Assembly: GCA_003427395.1 (NCBI GenBank)
Contig: BFEA01000514.1
Location: 696,382 to 731,557 of the forward strand
From: Chara braunii
Lineage: Eukaryota > Streptophyta > Charophyceae > Charales > Characeae
DNA length: 35,176 nucleotides
Direction: 5' to 3'
Part shown: positions 26,820-35,123 of the stretch, piece by piece
Numbering within the stretch: position 1 is the stretch's first letter
How the letters are laid out: every line of letters starts with the position of its first letter
Notes under the pieces: generated by a model
Databases searched by the model: none
Seen by the model: the letters and a program-made list of their open reading frames with translations, nothing else
What the model was told of the DNA's origin: nothing
Made by a program: the position numbers and the translations under genes

Positions 26820-28200
26820 CTCTGAAAGCAAATAGTGGGTCTTGCACAACGCTTCCCACGGGAGACCCTTTTCCGGGCTGGGCCCAGAGCTTTTCGTGTA
26901 TGGGCACGTTTGTCTTTTTTTTTTCTTTGTTACGATCCTGGCCAATTTCGAAGTACACACTCATCAGAAAGTACAATGCCGGCCAATTGCAAAAAGAAAT
27001 GAATGAACTTGAGAGGAGAGAGAGGGAAAGAAGAAAAATAAAGAAAGAAGAAGAAGATGATGTACTTCAGCATAGACGGAAGATAATGCTCTTCTTCTTC
27101 GCCAACCAATCTCCTCCTTATCTCCTCCCCTCTTATTCAAACAAGAAATAGCAATAATAATGTTGAATGGCTGAACCAGAATCAATGTCCGAATCCCTCT
27201 TCTGCTGCAGGCACAACATGAGGTCCACCATAGTCATGGCCACCCTTCCTCTTCCTCTTCATGTAGGCCAAGGCTATGGCGGAGTACTGAGGGCTCTACC
27301 CTCCTGTCCAAAGGACAACCCAAAGCTGCTATGTCGCTGCCCCCCTGTCCCAAGGTCAACACAAGCCAGCTATGCCGCTGCCCATTCAGCCGCCATGCCT
27401 GACTCTGTCCCGAGTTTCCTTGATGCGGCACTACCCCAACTGGGTCCTTCCAGATGCATTGCCTAACAAGGTGATGAAGATGGTGTCCACCATAGCCAGG
27501 TGGCAGGTAGGTACCTCGCCACTCTCCTCCTTGGTCCTCTTTTCCCTCCTCCTACCGGTAGAGCTCCACCATAGCCAAGGTGGAAGCTCCCGGGCTTCCT
27601 TCCTCCCAGCAGCGCTGTAGTAACCAGCGCTCCTCCAGCCAGCGCTCCAGCAGTGTGTCGCCAAACTTGCACACTGAAGAATGAGGCTGGGCTCTTCGCT
27701 CAGCGTCATGATATAGCGGCCTACTTGCCTCCTGGGAAGTGACGTACATGCTGCTCGGCCTCCCAAGCAACCGGTACCTCCTCCCTTTCGGAGGGAGACA
27801 TCATTGCAGACTCTGATATTGCCCGTACAGGCCCTAGACTCAGACGGGATGGACTGGTACCCGCCTAGGGCCTAGCCTACCACTACTGGGCCTCTAAAAA
27901 TGCCAACTTTGTCTTCTTCTGCTCGGCCTAGAGTACCTGGCACATCTACTTCTACTGGGTGCGGTACCGGCCTACCTGCTACTTGAGTGTTTTTCCGCGC
28001 CGAGTGCGGCAGGCCTCTGGCTCCGCCATTTGAGTGTTTTCCCTTCGGCAACTCTCAATGTCACGGCCACAGGTAAGTACCGGCCCTACGGGCCTCCCAA
28101 ACAAGCAAGTACCCTTGCGGGTCACACACACACTCGTGCTGACAAGCACTCAGACAGGCATGCAGGTCATCAAGCACGAACACACACGGACTTAGAAAAC
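26820..28200. other. No recognisable gene
   Basis: A GA/AAG-rich stretch lies at 27010-27060. CACCATAGTCATGG, CACCATAGCCAGG and CACCATAGCCAAGG recur near 27226, 27488 and 27568, indicating degenerate internal repetition. Minus-strand frames such as 27431-27766 have biased composition but no domain. A CA/CACT-rich segment occupies 28120-28190. Confidence 0.45.
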
Positions 28201-28208
28201 TCAGCAGA

Positions 28209-28985
28209 ATGCGGGGATCTCAGCAAGGCATCCATTCCATCGGCAGAACTCAGAAGTCAGCAGTGTTCTCAGTCCGTGCTATGGCGGGTCATCACATCTT
28301 TCTCACACGAGCGGGTGTGAACGCGATTGGGGAGGAATCTGCGTTTTTTTATTTTCCGGCTGTGTGTTCGAATCCAGAAGTTTGTGTCAAGTGCCGTGCT
28401 GTTGTGGGGAGGGGTCTGCTTTTTTTGGTTTTTTGGGCGGCGTGGTCGAATCTAGATCTTCGTTGGGTCTGCCTTTCTTTTTTCATGGCGCTGCGGTCAA
28501 AGGTAGAACTTCGTTTCAACAGGAATAGGCGCCTGTTTGAATACAAGCACACAGTGGACCTGTCTCTTGGAGCATGGTCGGGCCAGAATCTTGAATTTTG
28601 TGGTTTTCGGGCGCCACCCAGGTGGCCGCATATCTTTCCAGGCAGAAGACAGTGGGCTTCTCAAGAAGGTATGCGTTACTGGATCGTGGAAAGATGCATC
28701 CATAACAACAAGCTTGGAAGACAGTGGGCGTCTGAGCCACCAAATCCAATGTGCAAAACGAGAATATATGTCTGCTGCTGTAGCGCGGAAAGATACGTCC
28801 ACGACATGGAGCTCGAAGAGGACCTGTGGCAGGTAACAAGCTGGAATCCTCGCGACATGCACAAAAGGCAAAACAAATGTCAGTGTATCTCCCCGTTCCT
28901 TTCCTTGGGACTCTTGACCTTGCGCGGCGACTCACCACATGCACGGAAGGCAAAAAATGTGCTGGTGTATCTCCCCGTGCTCTAG
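28209..28985 (+). other. Longest open frame (258 codons), doubtful gene
   Basis: This is the longest uninterrupted frame in the window but has no recognisable domain. It overlies degenerate repeats: GGTCGAATC-type segments near 28361 and 28441, GAAGACAGTGGGC at 28645 and 28710, CGGAAAGATACGTCCA near 28788 versus GGAAAGATGCATCCA near 28687, and TGTATCTCCCCGT at 28882 and 28967. Minus-strand frames overlap most of it. I read it as chance openness of a tandemly duplicated region. Purifying selection in related copies would be needed to call it a gene. Confidence 0.25.
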
Positions 28986-29239
28986 GGGAAGATGCATTAT
29001 CATTTTTCACTTTTGCTGAGTAGTGGAGTGATGCCCTCTTTCGACATCCTCACCTTCTCATGGTGGTGTACCTTTCCCTGCTCTACCAGAAGATTCACTC
29101 TCATTGCGACATCTTTTTTTTGGGGGGGTGGGGGGTGGGGATGCTGTTTGCCCCCGCCGCGAACGTGGCGCGCGTCGGCTTGTGTTTAATTAAACCCAGG
29201 TTACCCATCTTCTGTGTCTGAATCGTATGTGTACGTAAC

Positions 29240-29305
29240 TGTGAACAAACAGGTTGCAAGTCCAAACAGGTCATAAGCTCAAATCTTGACAGAATCAGAT
29301 GGATA
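29240..29305 (+). repeat. SINE-like segment, uninterrupted copy
   Basis: AACAGGTTGCAAGTCCAAAC, AGGTCATAAGCTCAAATC and TTGACAGAATCAGATGGATAC are shared with 30739-30769 plus 31023-31065, where a TIR element splits the sequence. Similarity of AAACAG...CAAATCTTGA to SINE heads at 1525 and 32020 suggests a tRNA-derived origin. Confidence 0.6.
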
Positions 29306-29321
29306 CATACATCAGTTTTAA

Positions 29322-29486
29322 ACCGCTAGTACACGGCCCCAGCTTGCAGAAAGTCTTTGTCGCCACAAGCNAAACTCGGAGACGCCGCGAGGCCAGGCCC
29401 GCCGTTGAGAAAAAAAAACGGCGGCCTCCGAAGTCGTGCAGGTCTCATGCTGCCACCCGTGGGCCGATATGTGGTGTACTGGTGCT
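29322..29486 (+). mobile_element. TTAA-family MITE, left member of a pair, 165 bp
   Basis: It begins ACCGCTAGTACACGGCCCCA after TTAA (29318-29321) and ends GGTGTACTGGTGC before TTAA (29487-29490). One undetermined base lies at 29371. Confidence 0.8.
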
Positions 29487-29490
29487 TTAA

Positions 29491-29664
29491 ACCGCCAGTA
29501 CACGGCCCCAGCCTTGCTGAAAAAGAAACTCGTAGCCTATGAAAATTGTGGAGGCTCAGGCTACTGAACCACGATGGCTGGTGGCGCCAGCCAAACAAGA
29601 AAAGAAGTGCACCGCTGGCGCCTTGGAAAAGCTTGGCGCGCAGTAAGAGGCCTGCAGGCCCGGC
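29491..29664 (+). mobile_element. TTAA-family MITE, right member of a pair
   Basis: It begins ACCGCCAGTACACGGCCCCA directly after the shared TTAA. It includes CAGCCTTGCTGAAAAAGAAA, the palindrome GGCTGGTGGCGCCAGCC and GGAAAAGCTTGGCGCGCAG. It ends at GGCCCGGC, where another family terminus (TTGA then ACCGCCAGTTCGCG) starts at 29665-29668, so a third copy appears to abut it. Confidence 0.8.
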
Positions 29665-29668
29665 TTGA

Positions 29669-30525
29669 ACCGCCAGTTCGCGCAGCCCCCGAGTTGACAT
29701 GGCTATCTTCCAAGGCTCATGGGCCTGCAACGGAGTCTTTTCAAAGTGGTCTGCTGCACCTTTTGCTTCTGGCCCAGGCCTGAGCCGAAAAGGTCGGACT
29801 GCGTAAAGCAGTAAGAGCAGTACTCTGATTGAGCTGGCGGTAGAAAGGAGACCTATTTTCAAAACAAAAAAAATGCAAGGAAAATGAGCGATAGCGGATT
29901 CCAGAAACCAAGCAGCATCGTACACATTAAACCAGATAGTCGTGACCTCGAAGGCTCGAACCAAAAGCAGAATTGCAACTCGAGTTCCACGAAATAAGAA
30001 CACAGCAAAAGCTCATAAGTGACAATGCTGGGATAGTCTCATCATCATCAACAAAGAACCAATGTCGAACTCCTATTTGGCGCTCTGCGCCCAGACTACA
30101 AATGGCAGATACTATCTAGCCTATCTACAATGCCGTTGGTGACGTCAACAGCTCCCCGAAGTACGAGCAAATCTCGGCCACTTCTGTTCGCCTTATCCAG
30201 CTCTCCCGTGAGCGCGTGGGCCTGGCCAGCGATCAGCGCAGCAGCGCTTGCGCAGCATGCAGCCAGTGGCCGAATGCCGAATGCGGGCACAGGCCCTTTC
30301 CTATATGGAAATGCCCTGCCAGCTGCGTGCGGCCTGGTTGTGCTGGGCCCTGGCCCAGAAGCTTCCGGTAGGGCCCGAGAGGCTGAGCCCCGGTCGTAAT
30401 GAATCAGGCCCAGGGCCTGTGATGGTTGCTTGTGCCCAACTGCCCGCAGCCTGGGTTCGGCCCATGTTGTGTATCTTGCCCAGGGCCTGCCTTGGTTACG
30501 TACGGAAAAGGCAGCGAGGGCTTGG
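29669..30525. other. GC-rich stretch, no confident gene
   Basis: A possible third MITE terminus (ACCGCCAGTTCGCG) opens this region. From 30220 to 30500 the sequence is rich in GGCCCAGGGCC-type palindromes, which keep several frames open, including 30096-30623 on the minus strand (175 codons). That frame has no recognised domain. Confidence 0.45.
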
Positions 30526-30655
30526 GCACTCTCAACCAACTGGCGCTGCGGAACTGCCTGAATTTCCCCAGTTGCGTGGTAGCCGAAAATAAGCCTCTTG
30601 GCCTTGGTCGGGCCTGCCTTCACTTAGGGCGGTCGACAGTGCTGCTTACAGGGTG
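30526..30655 (+). repeat. Dispersed repeat shared with ~6500-6640
   Basis: CAACCAACTGGCGCTGCGGAAC and GCCTTCACTTAGGGCGG occur in the same order and orientation as at 6499-6600. Confidence 0.6.
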
Positions 30656-30769
30656 GAAAGGGGCTCGTTGGGGCCCTTATGCCTCGGAAAAAGGGATCCA
30701 AAATTTTACTTGGAGTGGTTATTGTGAAGGCACTGTTGAAACAGGTTGCAAGTCCAAACAGGTCGTAAG

Positions 30770-31022
30770 ATAGGTTACTAGAGTGGCCTGGGACCGCTTG
30801 CCCGGATGGGCCAAAAAAAAAAAAGGACTATTTTTGAATGTAAATTTTTATTTCAAATTTGGTAAACAATTTCGATTGACCCTGAGGCAAGAGTTGTTCA
30901 GTTCATCTTTCTGCATAACGTAGTTTTTTTTTTTTTTTTTTTTGCTGCGACCTTCCTGGGTCCTTGCACGGCCGGGCCGCCCAGGAAAACAGGGTGACCC
31001 GGGCGGCCCGGCTGGTAGCCTA
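30770..31022 (-). mobile_element. GC-rich TIR element, copy 2 (Mutator-like candidate)
   Basis: The termini TAGGTTACTAGAGTGGCC and, inverted, TAGGCTACCAGCCGGGCC form imperfect TIRs. Flanks GGTCGTAAG (30761-30769) and GGCCGTAAG (31023-31031) are a 9-base (perhaps 10) target duplication with one substitution. That length is typical of Mutator-like elements. The interior, read on the minus strand, has ACTACGTTATGCAGAAAGAT and TTGCCTCAGGGTCA, matching 17050-17105. No transposase is encoded. Confidence 0.75.
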
Positions 31023-31094
31023 GGCCGTAAGCTCAAATCTTGACAGAATCAGACGGATACAATAACTTAGAGGACTACTGTCTTTAAAATAAAA

Positions 31095-31365
31095 AGTGAG
31101 CCAAAATTTTGCCTGGACTGATTCCCCAGTACGTTTCCCATATATCGGCCCTCACCGCAACTTTTGGAGGCCCGAAAATGCGACAACGGCCGCCGATGAA
31201 TGGCTGCTCAGGCCTAAATGGTGCGGCCAAAATTTTGCTTGGACTGATCCACCAGTACGCTTCCCATGCATCGGCCGCGTGGCCCTCACCGCAACTTTTG
31301 GAGGCCTGAAAATGCAACAACGGCCGCCGATGAATGGCGGCGCAGCCCTAAAAGGTGCGGCCGTT
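31095..31365 (+). repeat. ~125-bp tandem duplication
   Basis: Each copy runs GCCAAAATTTTGC, TGGACTGATYCMCCAGTACG, CTCACCGCAACTTTTGGAGG, CAACGGCCGCCGATGAATGG. The CCAGTACG within it and CGTACCGGTGGTGTAAA at about 31398-31414 hint at a MITE relative, but the ends are not clear. Confidence 0.85.
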
Positions 31366-31681
31366 GACGAGCCGCATCTCTGAAAAATAGCGGGGAAACG
31401 TACCGGTGGTGTAAATCAGTGAACGGTATGGTGAGCTGGATGTTAAAATAGGTGAAAACACTGAAAAGTTGAAAACTGAACTTGGCCCCAGGTAATTCAG
31501 GAATGTTGTTCTTCTGGTTCCGCCTGGAGTTGAGCTGAGTCTCTGCATCTCAGCAGTTCATCTGAGCCAACCCTGCTGTTACTGAGCACCGAACATTGAG
31601 TTTACGAACTCGAGGTTAAATTAACTCAAACCGGTAATTTGTCACGGCATCATGGTGAACTGGAGAGGGGAGGAGGGAGGC

Positions 31682-31792
31682 AGGTAGGGGGGGGCGATCT
31701 CCCATTGGTATCTGAGAGAATATACTGGGACTTCCAGGTAGGGGGGGGCGATCTCCCATTGGTATCTGAGAGAATATACTGGGACTTCCTGG
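31682..31792 (+). repeat. ~55-bp tandem duplication
   Basis: CCAGGTAGGGGGGGGCGATC to ACTGGGACTTCC is repeated almost perfectly. The minus strand reads PSIFSQIPMGDRPPLPGS twice because the frame is kept. Confidence 0.9.
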
Positions 31793-31799
31793 ACTGAGC

Positions 31800-31890
31800 C
31801 TCTGGATGTAATTGTGGTCAGATACATCCAAGCCGAGGTGGAATTGCAGTCAGATTCATCCCAACAAGTCCTAGTGTGAGTATGCGCTGA
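31800..31890. mobile_element. Fragment of the 18844-type MITE
   Basis: GGAATTGCAGTCAGATTCATCC (about 31841) and CTAGTGTGAGTATGCGC (31872-31888) match the body and right terminus of the MITE at 18844-18963. The left end was not found. Confidence 0.6.
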
Positions 31891-31980
31891 AAGAGATATT
31901 ATGCTCAGAGAAAGAAATCAAAAGATATCACAGTTTTTAGCCAAGTGATCTGCTGTCCTTGAGGTGACTGCAGATGGAAA

Positions 31981-32060
31981 ACCCAGTCGTTGTGGCTGGA
32001 CGGTACATCCATAATACTGTTGACAAACAGATCCGAGTTCAAATCTTAATAACTTAGATT
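31981..32060 (+). repeat. tRNA-derived SINE head
   Basis: TGTGGCTGGACGGTACATCC provides an A-box-like segment and GAGTTCAAATC (32035-32045) a B-box, with GTTGACAAACAGATCC between them as in the copy at 1519-1532. Confidence 0.6.
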
Positions 32061-32138
32061 CGTGGACTTCAGTCAATGAATAACTGTCTTGATGCCAGCT
32101 TTGGCTGGATTTAGGCTCGCCAGAGTTCAGATGCAAGA

Positions 32139-32211
32139 GGCGAATAAAGGGAGTTGAACCCGTGTTTTCAAATTCGCAATCTGACACTTTGACCTATTAA
32201 GTTATATTCGC
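32139..32211 (-). tRNA. Organelle-like tRNA sequence, anticodon GCG as written
   Basis: The minus strand folds as a complete 73-base cloverleaf. Acceptor GCGAATA pairs fully with TATTCGC, and D-stem ACTT with AAGT around a loop containing GG. Anticodon stem TCAGA pairs with TTTGA (one G-U) around loop TTGCGAA, and T-stem ACGGG pairs with CCCTT (one mismatch) around TTCAACT. The literal anticodon GCG would read Arg codons. One base change would give GCA (Cys), and the C-to-T-like G-U pair hints at mutation. CCA is not encoded. It lies between two SINE parts, and an organelle-type intron motif is 570 bp away, so a nuclear copy of organelle DNA is likely. Confidence 0.65.
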
Positions 32212-32224
32212 GGTGGTCCCGACT

Positions 32225-32315
32225 CGCTCGAACTGAATCCTTGTGGAATCTGAATTCCATGGGGTGGGTCAGTTCGACGATGATATCTCAAGCCCGTTGC
32301 TCTTTTTTTGCTTTT
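32225..32315 (+). repeat. SINE body and tail
   Basis: GGAATCTGAATTCCATGGGG, then GATGATATCTCAAGCCCG and TTGCTC before T runs, aligns with the bodies of the SINEs at 1565-1630 and 3565-3630. Confidence 0.7.
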
Positions 32316-32319
32316 TTTT

Positions 32320-32700
32320 TCATAAAGAAAAAAAGAAAAGTTAAAAAAAGTTGAAGATACCCTCTTTACCCAGAGACAAAGTGCCAGCTGTTTTCTGGAC
32401 TTCTTTTGTTGCTTTTTTAATCCCGTTTTCGAACTTTTCTTTCGGGTTCGTGCAGTCGAGGGAATGGATTTTGTGTTCAGTTGATGGATATAGTTTCGTT
32501 TTTGTTAGGATTTTTTGTTGGGATTTTTTTCTTGTTTTTTAATACTTTTTATATAGCTTTTTAACGATCTAAGCAGCAATGTTTAGAAAGAAGGGTTAAA
32601 TTGCTCTTTGCTACGTCATGTGCTAAGAATGAATAATTTCATTTAATTAATTGAATTGGGGAAGGGATCTAAGAATGTGTCCGAGAATTAGAGGCTATAC
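32320..32700. other. AT-rich stretch, no gene recognised
   Basis: T- and A-rich sequence with a small hydrophobic frame (32351-32542) lacking a known domain. It lies between an organelle-like tRNA and an intron motif, so it could be part of an inserted organelle segment, but no specific match is recognisable. Confidence 0.4.
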
Positions 32701-32777
32701 TCAACATCACCCACTTCGTGGAGAAAGGGGCCTATATCCAGAAATATCTATCTATCCTAATCGTAAGTTGAGTTGGA

Positions 32778-32811
32778 GAGCCGTATGATAGGTGACTATC
32801 TCGTACGGTTC
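32778..32811 (+). other. Group II intron domain V-like hairpin
   Basis: This 34-base segment has the exact architecture of group II intron domain V. Lower stem GAGCCGTA pairs with TACGGTTC and includes the catalytic AGC triad. A CG bulge lies on the 3' side, upper stem GATAG pairs with CTATC, and the loop is the GNRA tetraloop GTGA. One T-T mismatch lies at the base of the upper stem. The preceding AGTTGGA and following GGAGGCCC resemble plant mitochondrial intron contexts. No intact intron ORF or exon was recognised; it is probably a fragment of organelle DNA. Confidence 0.85.
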
Positions 32812-32944
32812 GGAGGCCCAATTCCTTTGGTTTGACTGCACCCTGATAGCAACATGTCCCTCTAGAGGTCATGCATCTGGTGATGGGAATGTCCAGGTAC
32901 GTTGTGACAGACCCGTTGTGACGTGCCAAACAAGGTGAGATTCA

Positions 32945-33115
32945 GAGGCTTCTTGTATAAATATAAATAATAATATTAAATATCAAGTTACTACAAAACA
33001 GCATGCCTAAGAAAATGGACTGAATGCGTTTGGGCAGAGACTTTTTGTATAAATATAAATATCAATTTACTACAAAACAGAATACGTAAGAAAATGGACT
33101 GCATGCGTTTGGAAT
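32945..33115 (+). repeat. ~80-90 bp tandem duplication
   Basis: TTGTATAAATATAAAT, TTACTACAAAACAG and AAGAAAATGGACTG, then ATGCGTTTGG, occur twice; the left copy has an extra AATAATATTAAAT-like insertion. Confidence 0.9.
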
Positions 33116-33119
33116 CTTT

Positions 33120-33640
33120 GGATTCTTTGGAAGTTATGAAATGAAAAACTTCATAAAAGTTCCGAAAACGATGCTCTCTCTTTTTTTTTTTTTGCCCTAT
33201 GTTATACTTGCTGGTGTGCTGATTCTCAATAGTGAATGCACGTTAATTAATCCTTCTGTATTTTGTCGTTTGTGGCACAGCTTCCATCTGTTTCAAATGT
33301 GAAATCAGATCCTGTGGTGGTTTCAATAAACAGACTCGATATAGTGCTCTGCGAGACGCTGACAGAGGCTGGCGATTCCGATTCCACAGGGTATGTGTTA
33401 TTATGTCATTTCCATTTGCATTCACGTTTTTGACCGTGTGATGGGTAGGGTCATGTCGTATCGGTTTTGTTATTGCATTCTTCTTTCTTTTGCTTTGATA
33501 TATTTTGAAAACCTACCGCCTTCACCCAGGACAGAAGACATCCTCATCGGGAATGTATGCGCGCAATCTTTCTGACATGATACAGTAATGATGAGGCTGT
33601 GTTTTATGCTTGCCGGAAAAAAAACGGAGTAGCCCATGAG
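33120..33640. other. No recognisable gene
   Basis: AT-rich sequence with a T run near 33181-33193. Short frames lack domains. Confidence 0.5.
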
Positions 33641-33662
33641 AGGTGTCGATGAACTGAATTTG

Positions 33663-33785
33663 AACCTGAAATTGACAAATGAATGGTCGATCCTGTCAGA
33701 GTCACGTATGACATGGCGTGGTGAGTATAGTGTAAGGGATTGGCAGATGAATGGCCTGTCCTGTTGAAATGATTTATGGCATTCC
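33663..33785 (+). repeat. ~65-bp degenerate duplication
   Basis: TTGACAAATGAATGGTCGATCCTGTCAG near 33671 resembles TTGGCAGATGAATGGCCTGTCCTGTTG near 33740, each followed by a TATGACATGGCGT or TATGGCATTCCAA segment. Confidence 0.6.
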
Positions 33786-34199
33786 AAGCGTGGGGACCCC
33801 CACTTTTCAGCCCCAGGTTAATAACACCCCCAACACTGAAAACTGCAATCAGACTCGACTTATTCACACTTCTCATGCACGTGAACAGCAGAACAACAAA
33901 CTGGCGCCATGCGCCCACACAGAACTCAGAGACATGGCTTCCAAGTAACAGTTCGCTTCCACTGGCTATGGCGACTGTGCGCCTCAAACAACTCACTGTT
34001 CACACTCTGGATCACCCTGGATGTCCCACACGCGATACTCAGAACACACACTCAGTACACACTCTACACCCTACACTACGCTATGGCAGCAGCTATGGCT
34101 GCCGCTACCTATCACTATGACTACACTGCTTCACTCTCGCTCACTCTGTCCTCGGGTCTCCTGCAGACCTCCTTGCACAAGACGCTAAGGCAGCGCTTC

Positions 34200-34749
34200 C
34201 GCATGGCTTCCGCATGAATGAATGAATGGCTGGGCGCAGCCTCTTGCTTTATACTTCTGTGATGCGTTGGTCTGCCCTGTATCCCTTNNCCCACGGTGTG
34301 CANAGTCCCAGACGGTACTTGCTTGACTGGACCGGACTGGGTGGACTGGGACTGCTGACTGTACGAGGTGGACTGCCACCACTTGACCACTTGCCTCTGC
34401 CTAACGTAGGCTGACTCCGAAAGGCCACTTCTAGAACTCTCTGTTTTGGCCTTTCGGTACTGTAGCAGCTACGACTTTGCCCTTTCAGGTAAGTAGCAGC
34501 TGCGACCTTGACCCTTCGGACAGTCTACAGCTACGACCTCTAGACTGTCTAGACTCCTACCCGACAGGTCTACAGTTCGAATCTCTTCTACCCTGTAGCC
34601 TACGAAATCCTACCTCCCACTGGCGGTCCTACAGGTCGCAGGTTCAAATCTAAAGGTTGACACCGGTACTGTACACAGGTAAGATGGGGAACTAGGGATC
34701 GAGCCCTGGGATCTTCATCAGCTAGTGCGAACTGGTGAATACCGTTTCA
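34200..34749 (-). mobile_element. Putative 3' LTR (U3 to R) of the gypsy element
   Basis: On the minus strand a TG start (TGAAACGG at 34749) lies just after the polypurine tract. A TATA box AGTATAAAGC is at 34255-34246, about 500 bases into the LTR. The LTR's far end was not located and may extend past 33780. Repeated ACAGCTACGACC / GCAGCTGCGACC-like motifs occupy 34460-34540. Undetermined bases occur at 34288-34289 and 34303. Confidence 0.5.
34246..34255 (-). promoter_or_regulatory. Candidate LTR TATA box
   Basis: AGTATAAAGC on the minus strand, at a position reasonable for the U3 promoter of the putative LTR. Confidence 0.5.
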
Positions 34750-34761
34750 CTCCCGCCGGCC
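34750..34761 (-). promoter_or_regulatory. Polypurine tract of the gypsy element
   Basis: GGCCGGCGGGAG on the minus strand lies about 27 bases after the pol stop codon and directly before the LTR start TG. This is the expected position for plus-strand DNA priming in LTR retrotransposons, although it is not pure purine. Confidence 0.6.
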
Positions 34762-34787
34762 TAAATTCGAGGTCCTCCGAGAAAATT

Positions 34788-35123
34788 TCAGTCCAAGGCA
34801 GGACCTTTACCTCTCTGTTGTCTCTCGTAGGCCCGGACTATATCGGGAGCTGTCTCTAGAAGTTCAGATCTCGTAAACCAGCGGTCGTTTTCCGGTTCTT
34901 GATAACTAAAATGAACCTTGTACTGTTTCTGTGGACGACCCCTACCTCCAGTCCTGAAGACATCTTCAGCCACTATACCATCGATGTCATATCTTCCATC
35001 CATATCCGGTGGGATCATCGACCTACGGGATGGAAACTGATCACTTGTTTGACAAGGTAGCAACTTCGATGCATGGAAAACTGGGTAAGTGTGGAGGTGT
35101 GCTGGGAGTTTATTCTTCTGCAT
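34788..35123 (-). CDS. Ty3/gypsy chromovirus pol, C-terminal end with chromodomain (partial)
   Basis: The frame is the end of a retrotransposon polyprotein; it runs on past the ATG at 35123 (KILKNDYVMQKNKL...), so 35123 is not a real start. LPAHLHTYPVFHASKLLPC (residues 7-25) is the conserved integrase tail motif usually written as LP..L..HPVFHVS.L.P. A chromodomain-like segment follows from about residue 44 to 100: YDIDGIVAEDVF, GRGRPQKQYKVHFSYQEP and DRWFTRSELLETAPDIVRAYE. In this family it can steer integration toward marked chromatin. The TGA stop (34790-34788) lies close to the polypurine tract, as in other chromoviruses. Reverse transcriptase, RNase H and the integrase core would lie beyond the right edge. 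Confidence 0.88.
   Translation of the reverse strand: MQKNKLPAHLHTYPVFHASKLLPCQTSDQFPSRRSMIPPDMDGRYDIDGIVAEDVFRTGGRGRPQKQYKVHFSYQEPENDRWFTRSELLETAPDIVRAYERQQRGKGPALD

Noticed and set aside
28209-28985. 258-codon open frame as a host gene
   Set aside because: No recognisable domain, degenerate internal duplications and competing minus-strand frames over the same bases; kept only as a doubtful feature.
30096-30623. 175-codon minus-strand frame as a gene
   Set aside because: GC-rich GGCCCAGGGCC palindromes keep frames open on both strands; no domain is visible, and the 5' part overlaps a dispersed repeat.
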